Positions 10,692-24,020 of a stretch of DNA of 64,000 bases are shown here, one piece after another. Every line of letters starts with the position of its first letter. The stretch's first letter is position 1. The stretch covers positions 10,001 to 74,000 of the forward strand of contig JAOPHQ010005449.1 of assembly GCA_030340625.1 (NCBI GenBank). The letters are read 5' to 3'. The notes beneath the pieces were generated by a model that was not told the origin of the DNA, ran no database searches, and worked only from the letters and a program-made list of their open reading frames with translations. This DNA comes from Merluccius polli (lineage: Eukaryota > Chordata > Actinopteri > Gadiformes > Merlucciidae). The position numbers and the translations under genes were made by a program.

Positions 10692-13418
10692 GAGTGTGTG
10701 GACTTAGAAAAATGAGATTATCAAAAACTCGCTCCGAGGTGGGAAATTATCTCAATGTCCATCTGAGAGTAGCGGATGATGGATGTCGTATGCTATTGGT
10801 GGGGGAGCTGTTGTCTGGAAAGAGATTGTGTAGTTAGTTATAGCCCATTGTTTGGTCATTTACTATTTAGGAGGCTCTTTTATTCCAAACTAATTACAGC
10901 GAACGCGTATACAGGTCATTCAGGGACAGGTCACTGGCACCTTGCTGAAGGAATTTGTACAGGTAGAATGAGGACATTGAGGTTTGACCCCAGAGTCTTT
11001 GGCAAGGAGTCTAACACGCTAGACATTAGACTATCCTGTTCCCGTAAAATTCCAACATAGACACTTTTTTACATTTTTTTGCCTTTTACATCTCCCAATA
11101 TAAACTTCACACACACACACCCACACATGCAAAAAATTCACACAAGGAATCCTGAAATCCAATACAAAAAAGGCCCATCTGTCCTGTAACAAGCAGGCAA
11201 AAAACGCATCTCTATCAAACTGGTTGGACGACAGGATCATATTCCATGCTGGACTGTTTGAGAAGCGGGTTGATGGGGTGGGTGCAACGACACTGGGTCG
11301 TTCACAGTGAAGAATACTGTATGACCGTGGCATAGGCTGACAAAGCAAAAACGATGAAGGGTTCAACTCCCGGACGACGGGTCATCAGGTTCACTGTGTG
11401 GTAAACCGTGGCGGAAACTCTAGTGTGATCCAAGCAGTTCTTAGTCTGCTGTTAAAGGATGTGCACGGTGCAACAACCCAAGAGCAATATGCCGTTTTGG
11501 ATTTTTGTATGCAGTGATCACTGGCTAATGAAAAGGCATAACTTAAGTACATTTTCTGCCTTACAGCCAGTGAACCTGAAGGTGCGACAAACCTCTGTGA
11601 TTTAAAGAAGATGTAGAGGGAAAAACCTGCTATGTGATAGTACCAAGCCAAGTACCAAGCCGAGTTCTGTGGTGACAGTTGGTAACAGTTGTTGTCCTTG
11701 TTGGATAGACTATGTAATGTAAATAGACATTTGCATTACATATTGTATTCTCATTTATTTAAGAATAAGATATGTTTTATTATGTGTTTTATTATAGCCT
11801 ATGGCTATGCCTATTGTACTCATTATTTATGTTCACATGCAAATGTCTCTTTATTTTGCAGTTGTAATATTTCAACTGGTTTGTGTTTTTTGTTCAATAA
11901 CATTTTGCCTAAATAAAGAAAGACTATTTTACCATGAAGTCAAACATTGACTATGCACTTTGTTGTTTGTTTCATTAATCCAAATGCATTACCGATAATA
12001 GGCTGCACGTGTGCATGCTGAAAAGATTGGCAACAAGTTAGGCAAATTCTCAGATTAAATAACAGCTTGAAATTATGGTTGTCCGCAAATCTCCTTCATA
12101 TGAAACAAATTTATTAACAATAAAGTACCTTTATAAGTAACGGTTTGAGAAGTGGACATGGGTATAAATGTCTTATGTTTACAAACAGCGGTTTGAGAAG
12201 CAGTCGAGTGAAGTTACAGCAATATGTGTATTCGGGTGAGAAAATACCTAAACCACACATCACTAGCAGTTAGGTAGGTCACTGTATCTGAAATAAATAG
12301 ATTTTGAAACAAACTGAGAATCATTATAAAGCATATTAAATGATCCACCAAATACCATACATATTAGACCATCTGACCGTATTCTCAGCTCCAGTGTACC
12401 ACATCCACACTGTACTCCACGTATTTCAGAGCACCGGGAGTATAATTTAATTGACATTAGCGCGTATTGCCATTGTTGCAATGTCAATAGCCCTTCAGCA
12501 TGCAGAGAGTGCCAGGGGCATGTCTCCCATCCCTGATCTAATTAGCTACTGTCAAAGCTACCTCGACGTCCCTCGGCATCTTTAGCCACCGCTACCACCA
12601 CCTGCTGTACACCGGCCAATAGGCCACAAGGAGGGGGCCCTCCCCCTTAAACTGTACATTGATATGATTATGGATGATCCCCAGGATTTCATGGTGGATT
12701 AAACCACACCCCCACCCATACCTTGACAGTTTTGCCATTTAAGCAAGCATAAGACAGGCGAGTGAGGAGCAGTTCAGGGGGGGCTTAGGCAGTCAAAAAG
12801 GCAGGGGCTCAACATATCCATGGTGATTGGGGAAGGACTCCCGTTAACATGTAGAGGGGGAAGGAGGGAGTGTGGGGGAAGGGTGAAAAAACGTCCACTG
12901 ACTGTGAGCCGATTGGTAACATACAACACTTTGGATGAGGATGTTGGCGGTCTGAGCCAGCACTTTCGGCGAGAGAAGAAGAGGGAGGTTTACATTCTGA
13001 AGTGAATTCAGCATTTTGTTAACATAAAGTGGCTGTGCCAAACAAGCTGCCAAATGGAACAGGACTAATCCCTGCCACTGAGCCTTGTTGGTTTTTAATC
13101 ATTTTTCCGGCCGAATATCAACAGAACTTTCAGCAGTTCTTGTCAAGCCTCCTCCCCGTCTCCCCGGCCCTCTGGGCGGCTGGCAGTTAATTAGTAGTGA
13201 ACGTACAGACCGCCTAGCGACAGACGAGTGGAGACCGAGGGGGCAGTCCAAGGAGATGGCTAATTCTGCCTCCACATTGTTTCTCTTCTATGCTTTCATT
13301 GCATCCTCTTCTCAAACCTGATACCAGCTGTCTTCTCCACCCCCCCCACCCAACCCCCAAACCCCTTATTAGGGTCTGCTTTCCTGAGGACCTGCTGCCC
13401 CCCTGAGGTCCAACCAGA

Positions 13419-13420
<2 letters not shown>
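10692..13420. other. Non-coding DNA, no gene seen
   Basis: No domain-bearing frame. A weak tRNA-like block on the minus strand at about 10975-11045 (B-box-like GGGGTCAAACCTC) might be an old SINE. The rest is unclassified. Confidence 0.5.

Positions 13421-13451
<31 letters not shown>
13421..13451. repeat. (CT)n microsatellite
   Basis: About 14 CT units. Confidence 0.95.
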
Positions 13452-13454
<3 letters not shown>

Positions 13455-13769
13455 TTGCGTCTCTCTCTAACTCCGGTCTTTGTCTCTTGCCTTTGTCCAC
13501 CTCTTGCTCACACTCAAACAAATGTGTCACAAAAGTCCCATATTCAAAACTTTTCTTTTGGGCCACTCCACAGGATAATAAACAGAGGTGGGCGAGAATT
13601 GGGCGTCGGTGGCGCCAGACGTGTGATGGGAGTCTCGGGGCCTTGGGGCGGACCTCGCGGAGCAAGTTGGTGCCAACCGTGGATGCGCGGGTTAAACGTG
13701 ATAAGTGAAACGAGCATATGCCAGGTGGAAGATAATGACTAAAAATGACTTTCCATCTCCCTTACACAA

Positions 13770-13796
13770 AGAGAGAGCGAGAGAGAGAGAGAGAGG
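13770..13796. repeat. (GA)n microsatellite
   Basis: GA repeats with one CGA interruption. Confidence 0.85.
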
Positions 13797-16700
13797 CATG
13801 GGGGCACGGCCGCTTTGGAAGATTAATGACGCTGCCAGGTACAGGGACTCCAGAGACAGTGACCAGCCCATTGTTGTGCACTTGAAGACGGCAGGAGAGG
13901 ACAAAGCAGCCATCAGGGTGTAGCATGGGAAAGACATGGGGCAAAGTGTTGATTCATCACTACATGCGGAGAATAGCGAACGCTACAGAGGTGTAAGAAG
14001 GAGAATAGAGTCAGTACATTGACGCAGCAAAGCTCCTCGCTTGTACATTTTTTTTTGTTGCCGTACAACATATCTGCAGTGATTTAAAGAAGCCCGGACG
14101 GTACGTCTAAACTAAACGGATGCAATACATATGTCATTTTTTAATAAGCAGCCCCATTTCACCAAAGCTCTGAAACACTGAAAAATGGCCACCACAATGA
14201 TGTTAAACATTTTTACAAAAGAAAAGCAGCAGAATTGTGGGAACAAAGAAGAGAGAAAACAAAAAAGATGCAGAGGCTTAGATGTGGGAACGCAGTCATT
14301 TAGTGAAAACGAAGGTCCGTCCTCTCCTCCTATTCACACCGTGCCCTCTGCCTCACCTCCCAGGTGCCCCAGCAAGCAGCGTGCCATAACAACCCAGTGT
14401 CGATACCCCAATTTGTTTCTCCATTGCCTCCCTTATCAAGGTTAAACGGAATAAATCAATCATCTCTGCCAGAGAAAAGGGGAGAAAAGTACCCTTCCTG
14501 TCAGAAACCAAGGGTCATAAATAACACGCCAGCAGAAACCAAACACTTGTGATGCGAATTTCTCCAAAAAGGCAATTAACTCAAAGGGAAGGGTTAGGAT
14601 AAAGAGGAAGAGGAAACCTGAAACAAATGCCTTTTTAAAGCCCTTCTGCCAAATCTTGAATGCGGGGACACTGGTGCCTTGTTCTCCGTACCGACTGCGT
14701 TTCAATTACATGCAGTTTGCCCTTGGTCGGGGCTCTATCAATATTTTATGTAGATACATTACCACAGCAACACGCTTACATTCATTTTCATTCAAGAGAA
14801 AGTGAGCGCCGACTAAAAATAGGCCCTTTATCAGCCCTGGTGCTGGGTGTTATGTGATTGTGTCTCTGGAAAGAAAATAGATCAGGTGGGGAAAAAGAAT
14901 GCTGAATACATCAGTGAGAAAGTGCAATTACATCTTCGCACACAGAGACCCATGGCGCCATCGCCATACACCATTGCCACCGAATCGGCCACAACGGCTC
15001 CTTGTGAATGCGGACGCATAATTGGTTTACCAATTTGCAGTGATACAGCAAGGTCAGGGTTATTGCCATGACTCGCAATGCAGAATATACACTTGGAATA
15101 CATGTCGACTTGCCTTGTTGAGAAAAATGCCAGTTGGATAGGATTCTTTTTTTCTTTTTTCCCCCAAGTCTTTGATAATCACCATTTTTTTCCACGCTAG
15201 GTGCATTTAATAGGCATGTTGGCAATACAACGCAAAACTCTAACCAACCGGTTACTCAAAGTGACCTTTCAGGCAAAGCTCACTTGACGAGCATCGACAG
15301 AAACGTCAGCGCAGGGGGCCTCCTGTGACCTTTTGGGCGCACTCAATCGAGCAACTCTTAACGCCCGCAGCCTCCCGCTAAATGCGTCTCTGGTCCAAGG
15401 GTACTGGGTTAATGTCCGCCATCTTTCTTTGCATTCTGCATTATCTTTGTTCCTCTCTTATGGTTTCATGGTGTTGTTTCAAGGGGAGGCCGGGAGTGGG
15501 AGGAGAGGAGAGGAGAGGAGAGGGAGGGGTTGAGATTGATTGTGTGCCGCTATTTATTGGTCATTGATGGCGGCACAGTCGCCGTAGAGCTATGTTTTTT
15601 TTTACACGGGTTTATAGCACATCTGCTTCCACCCAGGCCCCACATGCTTGATATAATCACTGGCTGAGCCCGAAGTCTTTCAAATCATCATTAGCAGCTC
15701 TTCAAATCGAATGCGGCAAAAATACAAAAAGGAAATGGGCAGAGGGGGGGGGGGGGTGATAAATAAACCGAAAACAGTCCTATAGACTTCAGATGCCATC
15801 GGCCCATCGTGAAGCGGTCGAGAGGTCAAGTTTGTATTGTGCACGGCCCGGGCGACACACACAAAGAAACTCTCTTAGTCACAAACTCTGTGGTTGAGAG
15901 GTGTTCAGTCAAGGTTGTGATTAGCATCTTAAAAATCCTACCCTCCTCCGATGCACGCACACACACAAACACACACATGAAAAAGCCCTGCATCCTCCAG
16001 AAGCATTATTAGTGCACGTGGAGGGTCTGCTTGAGTGCCACTCTAATCATTGTAATGCATCTCTGTTCTTTTAATTAAGGGATAATGTCCAATTTCATGA
16101 CGTTTATGAGGTTATAACATCCATTAGCTTGCAACAGATGCTGTGGCTGAACAGCTAACTGGCCCCCTAGCAAAGCCACATGGGCCCTGCTTCAGGCCAG
16201 CCAGAGAGACAGAGAGAGAGAAGGGAGGAGAGAGAGGAGAGTGTCCACCTCCAAACGGGGACTCACAATCCACAACCCCCCCCCCACCCTGTCTCTCACT
16301 TTATTCCTGCCTGCGTCGGATTCTAATTTTAAACATCCATAGTCTCCAACCACATCCTGTTCGCTTTGTATTCCTCTCCCTGCTCTCTTGCCTCCGAGCA
16401 AGAAACTGGAAAGAGATTTAAAGAGTATAGCTATTGAACTTTAAACAGCTTATAGCCATGGAACATAAAACTGGCATTAAAATTTGTGATTGCAATTAAA
16501 CGCAAGTTATTCGCAATGAGAATGTCAAAAGCAGTTCTAATCATTTTTATTGTGTCGCTTAATTATTGCATTGCACACCCCCCCCCCACCACCACCACCA
16601 CTCCCCCCCCCCCTTCTCACCCGAGCCAAATGCATTCAAGGTGCATAATTTCAACCTTTCGCTCCTTGTCTCGTGCTTATGCCAACAGTGAGACGGGCAG

Positions 16701-17655
16701 TCGTCTGGGAGACACTGCGTTTTAACTAAATGAGCCTGTCTGAACCTCTCTCTCTCCAATACTTTTTTTGGGCCTTCAGCCAGCCCTCCTCTCAGGGGTG
16801 ACCTCAATTTTCAAACAAATACCTTTCTGACCAATCTCATCGAAGGGCACGGTCAGCGCAGAGCTTTTGACTGAGATATTGCTCAACTGCCGGGGGCCAC
16901 CGAATGCTGAAATGTTTGGATCAGTAAAAATACCGCAGTTAGCAAAAATCCCCCCCTCTTTCCCAATCACCAATCGTCAATAATCAAGCATTGTCGAGAT
17001 TCATTCCCGTCCAAAGTACACAGTGAACCGGGGGACGTCGATATCTCAAATGAAAACATGCTCTTAAATCGATATTCAAAATGGTGGACACATGTACTCA
17101 TTGATAGCATTATTCACTGTCACAAGTGCTAGCTTACGGTCCCTGGAAGCACACTTGTCGCAAAGCCCCCCCACCCCACTTCCTCACGCTTGTCCTAGAA
17201 GACTCCAGAGCCAACCGTCTCCTCTGGTGGAAAGGCGGCTGAACTTGGCGGGGAAGAGGTTAAGCCTCGGGTCCTGGGCTGAAGGACAGGGGAGTGGGTT
17301 TGCCAGCTGTCCCCGGGGCAGGGTGAGGGTCTGCTGGGCAGCTGTCCGGTAATTAGTTCCCTCCCCGGTGGCTGGCCTCTGGCACCTGTCCGTACCGTGG
17401 CGTACAGTGTTTGTGGCCTCCCTCCAGTTCCCAGGATGCACTTCACTGACACTCATTATTTAATCACAAACACAGGAATCTAAGCACATGCATCGCAGGT
17501 GCTCCGTCAAATCTTCCCAAATTGTAACTTCCATGACCCCGTTTAGAGATCCATTGCAGAGGCTGTGATGGACGGATGGATGGGTAGATGATGAATACCT
17601 TTGACAATGAACTTCGATGCGTCTCAGGGTGCCCCAAAACCCTTGGCCAAATGGG
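13797..17655. other. Non-coding DNA with short homopolymers
   Basis: Holds GAGGA repeats near 15497-15525, a G run at 15746-15757, GA-rich sequence at 16206-16240 and C/CCA runs at 16577-16617. No coding or mobile element recognised; frames here are short and overlap on both strands. Confidence 0.5.
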
Positions 17656-17659
17656 AAAC

Positions 17660-17730
17660 AGTGGGAGTCAAACTCATAACTTCAGGAATGGGTCATGCAC
17701 CATGCCTGCCATGACCGCTGAGCCACCAAA
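17660..17730 (-). mobile_element. tRNA-derived SINE relic or tRNA pseudogene
   Basis: On the minus strand TGGCTCAGCGG (complement of 17715-17725) fits the RNA polymerase III A box, and GAGTTTGACTCCC (complement of 17663-17675) fits a B box about 40 nt downstream. There is no convincing acceptor stem, so a functional tRNA is unlikely. Confidence 0.5.
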
Positions 17731-18237
17731 GTTTGAAGTGGACAATAGGTCACCACAATCATAACCAACCGCACTAAATATTTACAATTACTGGAGGTAC
17801 AGTTTCTCACAGGGGCTCTGAAAATCAGTATTTGGCATCTAAGGCGTTCTTGTGATCTGCTGTAAATCATGCAGTCAGACAGTTTTACGCAAAAGCACTT
17901 CTTTTTTTAACTACTTTGCGAGCCCTTGCCTCTCGCTTTCATAACAGTTAGTGTTTACCACACTTGGCTGGGCAACAGCCCTCCTTTCAAATGGGGGAAA
18001 TAAATGTATCTATGCCCGGAAGATATAACTCCCCAAGTAAATGGAGAGAAGGGGGGGTAATTTATCCATATAGGTCTCAATTAATCAATTAATGATTGTT
18101 TTTACTCGCCGCTGTTGGGTCTATTTCTGTGTAGTGCATACATTACGTACGCATCCAACACACAATGGTAGCAGAAGAGCCAACTGATCGATGTTCAGTA
18201 TGCACATTTACACAACGTCAACATTAAATCTCCAATG

Positions 18238-18242
<5 letters not shown>
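17731..18242. other. Non-coding DNA, nothing recognised
   Basis: AT-rich sequence without repeat or coding signal. Confidence 0.5.

Positions 18243-18271
<29 letters not shown>
18243..18271. repeat. (CT)n microsatellite with C run
   Basis: About 14 CT units, then TTCCCCCCCCCC. Confidence 0.9.
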
Positions 18272-18274
<3 letters not shown>

Positions 18275-20480
18275 CCCCCCCCTAGGGTGTCAGGGTCAAA
18301 ACTCCTTGATTTTCCCCAGAAGATATTTCCCATAAGGCAACACTGCACCTCGGTTTGCCGTGGAACGAGAGTGCCTAAGTGTCCTTGGGTGAAGGGGGCT
18401 CCAGGGGAGCTAATGGTGAGCTCGGTATGACTAATGGGGAAAAAGCGTGACAAAATAAGACAAATGGTTTGGACCAACTTCATTACATAAGTGACAGCTT
18501 GACGGCCCAGTTGTATAATATGGTATTTTTCATCTGTGACTCATTTTCAGAGGGTAAAACGACGCCAGACAGGAGGAGTGACTGAGTTTTTAATTTTTTT
18601 TATTATTACATAAAAGTACACCGATTTCACACCTGCTGATTACTCAAAAGTTCTTAGGAGGTTGTGGATTGTTAAGCCTTATAGTGCAGATAAAGGAAAA
18701 CTCTGCAAAAGTGAGTTTGGGAGCTTTTGGCGTTTGGGTATTGTTACGGTTTGTCTTGGAGGGTTTCAACATCTGACTATCAGGCACATGAGTATAATCC
18801 GACTCGCATTGGCAAACCGTTTGTTAGCCAACAGTCGCCCTTATTTATTCTATCCCATCTATGAACTCCACTATGTTCAGTAGAGACTTGAAGTTTTTAT
18901 TGGTATAACAAAAAAAAGGCATCGGAACAAAATTATTCTACTCAGTTCAATTCACGCAAAGGCTATTCACATGAGGTAGGTAGCATATAAACACAACTTT
19001 AATGAACAAAAGCCACAGAAATGTTCAATTTAATTGACGTGACCATGAAAAGACTCAAAAGGCCTAATGTTTAACTTGCACAATGGAATAACCTCTGTTT
19101 TACCAGAAGCAGTTGTGTGAGAGTGCTGGTTTGGTTTCACCAGGAACAGTAGCAGTAGCATTCCCTGCTGTGTCCTGCAAATGTATTCTATATAAAAGGT
19201 TCATGTGCTCAATATCAGAGCGGTTAATTTTTCATGAAAGGAAAGGTCATGTGGTCCACTGTAATCTCAAGTCTCAAGCCCCTGCGTTTCAGTGGCTGCC
19301 CGTCTTATGCCGCAACATAAATTATTCAGCCAATACTTGGGAGTTCATTCAGAAGAATACTAAAGGTACTGCTTGACTGTCTCCCTTTGAATTACACAAA
19401 TTCCACCACAATGTTGCAAAGGTGGGATTAATAATTAAGTTTTTTTTTCCTTGTACAAATGCAAGAAACCAAAATATCCCAGTGGCATTCTGGGGGAAAG
19501 AGAATTTGTAGACAAAAGCTGATAAAACCGATGAATGAGAGACACTGAAAATTCACAGGCATATTATTCAGCTGTTCAGGAAATTATGCCTCAACAAAAA
19601 AAAGCCTAAAATGTATTGTTATTTTTCAGTTACATTGAAATCTAATCAAAGTCAATTCCTATAGAGTTTAAAATTCTCTGTTTCAAATTGAGGAAGTAAG
19701 TTATTCACCGAATGGCATTTCCACATTTGAGCCCACGCTTTAAGCATTGGGCTCAACTTGGACTGGTAAATTAAACCGACATTAAACGTAATTCATGCCA
19801 AGCCTAATAACACCCTGAATACAAAATAACTCGACAAACTATTACTATTCTGTAATTCTATTAAGCATAGCCTCAATTGGAAACCCATCCCAATCTACAT
19901 AAAGATGCCTTAATTAGAAAACAGTCCAGTCGTGCCACTTAACCAAGGTTAGCTGCAACACTAAGTACAGATTTCCTCATCTGAAGGAAAATGAAAACCA
20001 ACAAGGACTTTCCTCAGGTAACGCACCTGTCTGCCATTAACCACTAATTAGGTGAACAAACATATTTGATTTAACTCGTGACCAATTGCTGAAAATATTT
20101 GTCTGGCGACTGCCATTGCTATCATGTGATATGGTACCCAGCAAAGCTTTTGGCAAACTGTTTGGCTTCAACGTTTGCCCACCATTCCGCCGTCAGCTCC
20201 GCCATTGAGGTGTGAGAACGTGGCGTCCTCTAGTCACAGCCGCGGTGAGGGGGGAAAGGGTGGTGACAGTTGAAAGTGTTGTTAGTCCACTTTCAGGCAC
20301 TTTCACCACTAATGAGCTGCTGTCGGACAAAAGTAGGGTGGAACGAGAGAAGAGGAATGAGACTCTACCGGGGAGAGGTGGAGGTGGAGGAGGAGGTGTG
20401 AAATAAATTATTCTGTGGCCGTCCTCCCCCGTCCCCTAGACCATCCTGTGCGGACATATCCAGCAGGTGCTCTCGCTCTG
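18272..20480. other. Non-coding AT-rich DNA
   Basis: No domain-bearing frame, repeat array or structured element noticed. Confidence 0.5.
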
Positions 20481-20483
20481 CCC

Positions 20484-20533
<50 letters not shown>
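20481..20533. repeat. Poly-C joined to (CT)n
   Basis: A C run of about 14 passes directly into about 20 CT units. Frames through it on both strands are translated repeat. Confidence 0.95.
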
Positions 20534-20536
<3 letters not shown>

Positions 20537-20673
20537 GTTCTCTTTCTATGTTTTTTTGTGCACAGCATCACACTGGGACCCGTCCACAAAGATTTATGAA
20601 TGAAGAAGTTGGAATTTGTGCCCTCTACTCCCCACATTTCCCCACCCACCCACCCATCCATCCAACCACCTTA

Positions 20674-20692
20674 CCCCCCCCCCCCCCCCCCC
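20674..20692. repeat. Poly-C run, 19 nt, at the ERV left border
   Basis: Nineteen C directly abut the left end of the ERV. A run of the same length abuts its right end. Confidence 0.9.
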
Positions 20693-21024
20693 GTCATGGA
20701 AAAACTCTAGCAGCTCTTCACTTGGGTTCGATGGTTAGAGACAAGACAGAGGAAACATCTCTACAGATAACTGAGATTATTCTGATAATACAAAGTAATA
20801 GCAGAGTAAAATAAATGTAGTGTCTTGAGAATGAACACTAAAGAAAAACGTGTCTGCTCATAGTTTATCTGTTGTTTGAGCTCCTCCCTAAAGAGGAAAC
20901 TTTACTTGATTGGCTCTTGTGAGCGGTCTCTGTCTGTCTTGTCCAGTGGGTATTGTGGGTGAACCCCTCCCAGGGTTCAGCGATCGGCCACCATCTGCTG
21001 TACTGTAGTGGTTGCTCTGGTAGG

Positions 21025-21062
<38 letters not shown>

Positions 21063-21204
21063 AGAACCCTCAGTCTGTTCCATGTCCACCTGTCACATAA
21101 CCTCCAGTTTGGCAAAATCATGCCCATATATGGTTATCCCATAGCACCCTGTAATGGCCTAGCTGAGCTTCTGATGCTGGCTATCAGGGCAAATATATTC
21201 CACA
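20693..21204 (-). repeat. ERV LTR body, inverted
   Basis: The reverse complement begins TGTGGAATATATTTGCCC and runs through GATAACCATATATGG and AGAGCCAATCAAG to a U5 end reading CCAAGTGAAGAGCTGCTAGA and TTTTTCCATGAC. It matches the 3-prime LTR at 31123-31437 throughout but points the other way. It also has a (GTT)13 array (21024-21062) and about 200 bp absent from the right LTR. Confidence 0.8.
21024..21062. repeat. (GTT)13 microsatellite inside ERV LTR
   Basis: Thirteen GTT units within LTR sequence that the 3-prime LTR lacks. Confidence 0.95.
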
Positions 21205-21207
21205 TTT

Positions 21208-21240
21208 CCAAGTGAAGTGCTGCTAGAGTTTTCCACGACA
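21208..21240 (+). repeat. ERV U5 end, + orientation
   Basis: Reads CCAAGTGAAGTGCTGCTAGA and GTTTTCCACGACA, the same U5 end as the 3-prime LTR, and ends in CA three bases before the primer-binding site. It is separated from the inverted LTR body only by TTT. Confidence 0.8.
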
Positions 21241-21243
21241 ATT

Positions 21244-21262
21244 TGGCGAGCCAGCCAGGAGT
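21244..21262 (+). promoter_or_regulatory. ERV primer-binding site (Arg-tRNA)
   Basis: TGGCGAGCCAGCCAGGAGT is complementary to the 3-prime end, including CCA, of vertebrate Arg-tRNA(ACG) as I recall its sequence. It lies three bases after the U5 end, where minus-strand DNA synthesis would be primed. A splice donor-like CAAG/GTGAGC follows at 21303-21312. Confidence 0.75.
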
Positions 21263-23609
21263 GCAACAGCCACGGCGGGGACCACACTTGGCCATATAGG
21301 ATCAAGGTGAGCAGAGCCTGATCTGCATTAGATGTGGTTTCTCAATTCTGATAGTGTGATCCACGTAGGCCTTTTGCCTATTAATGTGGTGATGCACTCA
21401 TGGTAAGACAATATGGTTGGAGTCAAACCGATTACACATTATCCAATGTTATAGTCTCTATATGGTCCAGTAAAGACGAGGATAATGTTCAGTGGTTAGA
21501 ATATGCTAAGGCTATTTCATGTTATTCCGTTATATAGGTGTTGTGTAATGTGTTTAAAGGAATAGTCCAGTGCTCGGCTATTAATGTCTATGGTCAACCA
21601 GTATTTTTAGGTCCCGGAAAGGTGTACAGGCAGCACTCAGCGGCTTAATATACAGATGGTTTATATTGTCTATTAATGAATGATATCAACGTAGATAAGT
21701 CTAGATAAGTAAATGGGGAAGGGTGTGTGTTAAATTGCTATGTGGCCAGCCTAGTGAATGTGCGTGTGTGTAAGCACTGTGAGACTGTGTGGCTGACTTA
21801 GTGAATGTGATGTGTGTGTATAACCATTGACTAACCTTTTTAAATTATTTTTAGAAGAGTGTGCATAGTTGTAGACTTATATGAGCATAACATAATAATT
21901 GATTACATACATAGAATATGACTATACAAGCAGCAGTAGAAAAGAGTCATTATAGAAAATTGATAGAAGGTACTAAAGGTATATGCACGCACTTTTGGCT
22001 ACAAACTGTTATAGACGACAGTATAGAAAGACCCCAAACGCCCGCAGACATCACTAACAAATGATAGGATCACAATGTTGCATAACCTTCATAACCATTA
22101 TGGCCATTCATGTTGATCAACTAATAGAATAGGATATTTTTACTTTAGAGATAGCTAAACACTAGTAGAGCTTCTTTTAATTAGTAAAATGACCATACAA
22201 ACAATAAAATACTTCCTGGGGGATTATAAGAGTAATAAACAATATATTAAATGTTATAATATTATTTTGAGATAATTATCAAAAGACCAATAGATAAAAC
22301 AAAACAATGAATAAATAAATAAGAAAATTAAATGAAAAATGAAAAAAGAATAATGTAATAAAAAGCATGTGAGAGTCTTTGTGTGTGTGAGTCTGTCTTG
22401 TATAAGCCAGGGCCATTACGATAAGGGAGGGTTACTCCCATGCTCAAATTGGCAGAATACATGAGAAGATACTGAGAGTAGATTTCAGAGAAAAAATAAG
22501 GTTCATAAGGATGTTGTCTTTACTATAATTGATTTCTATTACAATTACAATTGTGTCTACTAACTTGGTAATAATATAAAATAAAATGTGATTATGACTG
22601 AATTAGTTTGCTTAAGGTTTTCATTCATGGTGATGAACACAGACCATATTAAAATAATAAGGCTAATAAAAAGAGCAATGTTGTTAAATCCCATTAATAA
22701 GGTTAATATGTTGATGTTAATAAAGTATATGAGTATGGTGGTGATACTTATGATCATTGAATATTATACTAATAAAGTTATTGTGCCAGTATAATACATT
22801 TCTATTGCACAAGAACTAAATGATGACAACCAGAGGGAAATAACTATCAGCTAAACAAAATAATAATGTTCCTTTAATTGGAGGGTGTTGATAAAGTGAT
22901 TTAACCTAAAAGAGTTAGATAGACAATAGGTGTTATGAAACTTTAAGGAAGCTTGGTTTATTATTAGAAATAATCACCTTGGAAAGGGGAATTGAATCAA
23001 CACAGATACAATAAGAAAATACAATTACATAAAAGAAAACCCTAACCCTAAATGATCTATTCAAGTAGGATGACACCAATTAAAATGTTAGGCAAATCTG
23101 TTTCCGTCTTAAATTAAGTACAACAAAAGGGTGACAACTCTAGGGTTTATGGTAGACCAATTTGTGACCACTAACACATAACAAGTATTTTGCTTTGGTC
23201 TTAATCACCTATTCAGCTTTTTTATTAGGAGAGATAGGTTGGTACATTGAATGCGATGATCTATTGCAGTGTTTGCCAAACATTGTATATTTTTAAAAAA
23301 GGCAGACAGTGTGAACAAGCCCTGCCCCACAGCCCAATATCAGTCACACATGCCCTAGGCAGGGCCTATTCCATTGATACAACTCTGTTGCTATCAATGC
23401 TGTTAATGTAAGATTAAGGTTACATTTTGTTATTCATAGGATTTAGAAAGTTTTTGTAATTTTATTTGTGGATATTTGGTCAGTGCATGACTGCAGACAT
23501 TTAGGAGGAAATCACTTAAAGGTGCTTGTCTAACTGGGACAGGGAAAGCAGAGCGGCCCCTGCTTGTCAGTTGTCAAGTGAAAAATTCCCTCCCCCTGTC
23601 ATTCCCCCC
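21263..23609. other. ERV leader and AT-rich unassigned DNA
   Basis: Leader-like sequence to about 21700, then very AT-rich DNA with no gag or protease motif. A 65-codon hydrophobic minus-strand frame (22560-22757) is most likely a product of AT-rich composition. Two telomere-like CCCTAA units lie near 23040. Confidence 0.5.
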
Positions 23610-23796
23610 TTATAGTGATCTCAAGCTTCTCCTTAGTGTCTGACGAGAGGCAGGCTGACTGGGTTTTCCTTATAGTGACCTCGGGCTTCTCCTTAGTGTC
23701 TGATGAGAGGCAGGCTTACTGGGTTTTCCTTATAGTGAACTCGGGCTTCTCCTTAGTGTCTGACAAGAGGCAGGCTGACTGGGTTTTCCTTATAGG
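23610..23796. repeat. 60-bp tandem repeat, three units plus start of a fourth
   Basis: Units 23610-23669, 23670-23729 and 23730-23789 begin CTTATAGTGA and end ACTGGGTTTTC, differing at a few bases. A related unit resumes at 28321 beyond the LINE. Because 60 is divisible by three, a + frame reads through as 20-residue units, but it lacks an ATG and has no known domain. Confidence 0.9.
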
Positions 23797-24020
23797 CAAG
23801 GCCACTTTATTTATATAGCACATTTCATACACAAGGCAGACTCAAAGTGCTTCACATAAAAACATGTCATACAATAAAATGAAATAAGAAAATGAAATAA
23901 GAAAACAATAAACAGTTACAAAAGTTATAAAAGAAAAAAAGTGCAGTAAAGTTAAAAGTGCAATATAGTTAAGATTTAGCAGAAAGCCAAAGTGAACATT
24001 TTTGTCTTGATTTAAAAGTA
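23797..24020 (-). other. LINE 3-prime untranslated tail
   Basis: Contains TTATTTATATAGCACATTTC near the terminus and A-rich spacer further in. It abuts the target-site duplication. Confidence 0.7.

Noticed and set aside
10975..11045. Possible tRNA-like block on the minus strand
   Set aside because: B box only approximate and A box poor; not listed as its own feature.
22560..22757. 65-codon very hydrophobic minus-strand frame resembling a membrane protein
   Set aside because: Ile/Leu/Asn/Thr bias is what AT-rich DNA gives by chance, and it sits within ERV debris.
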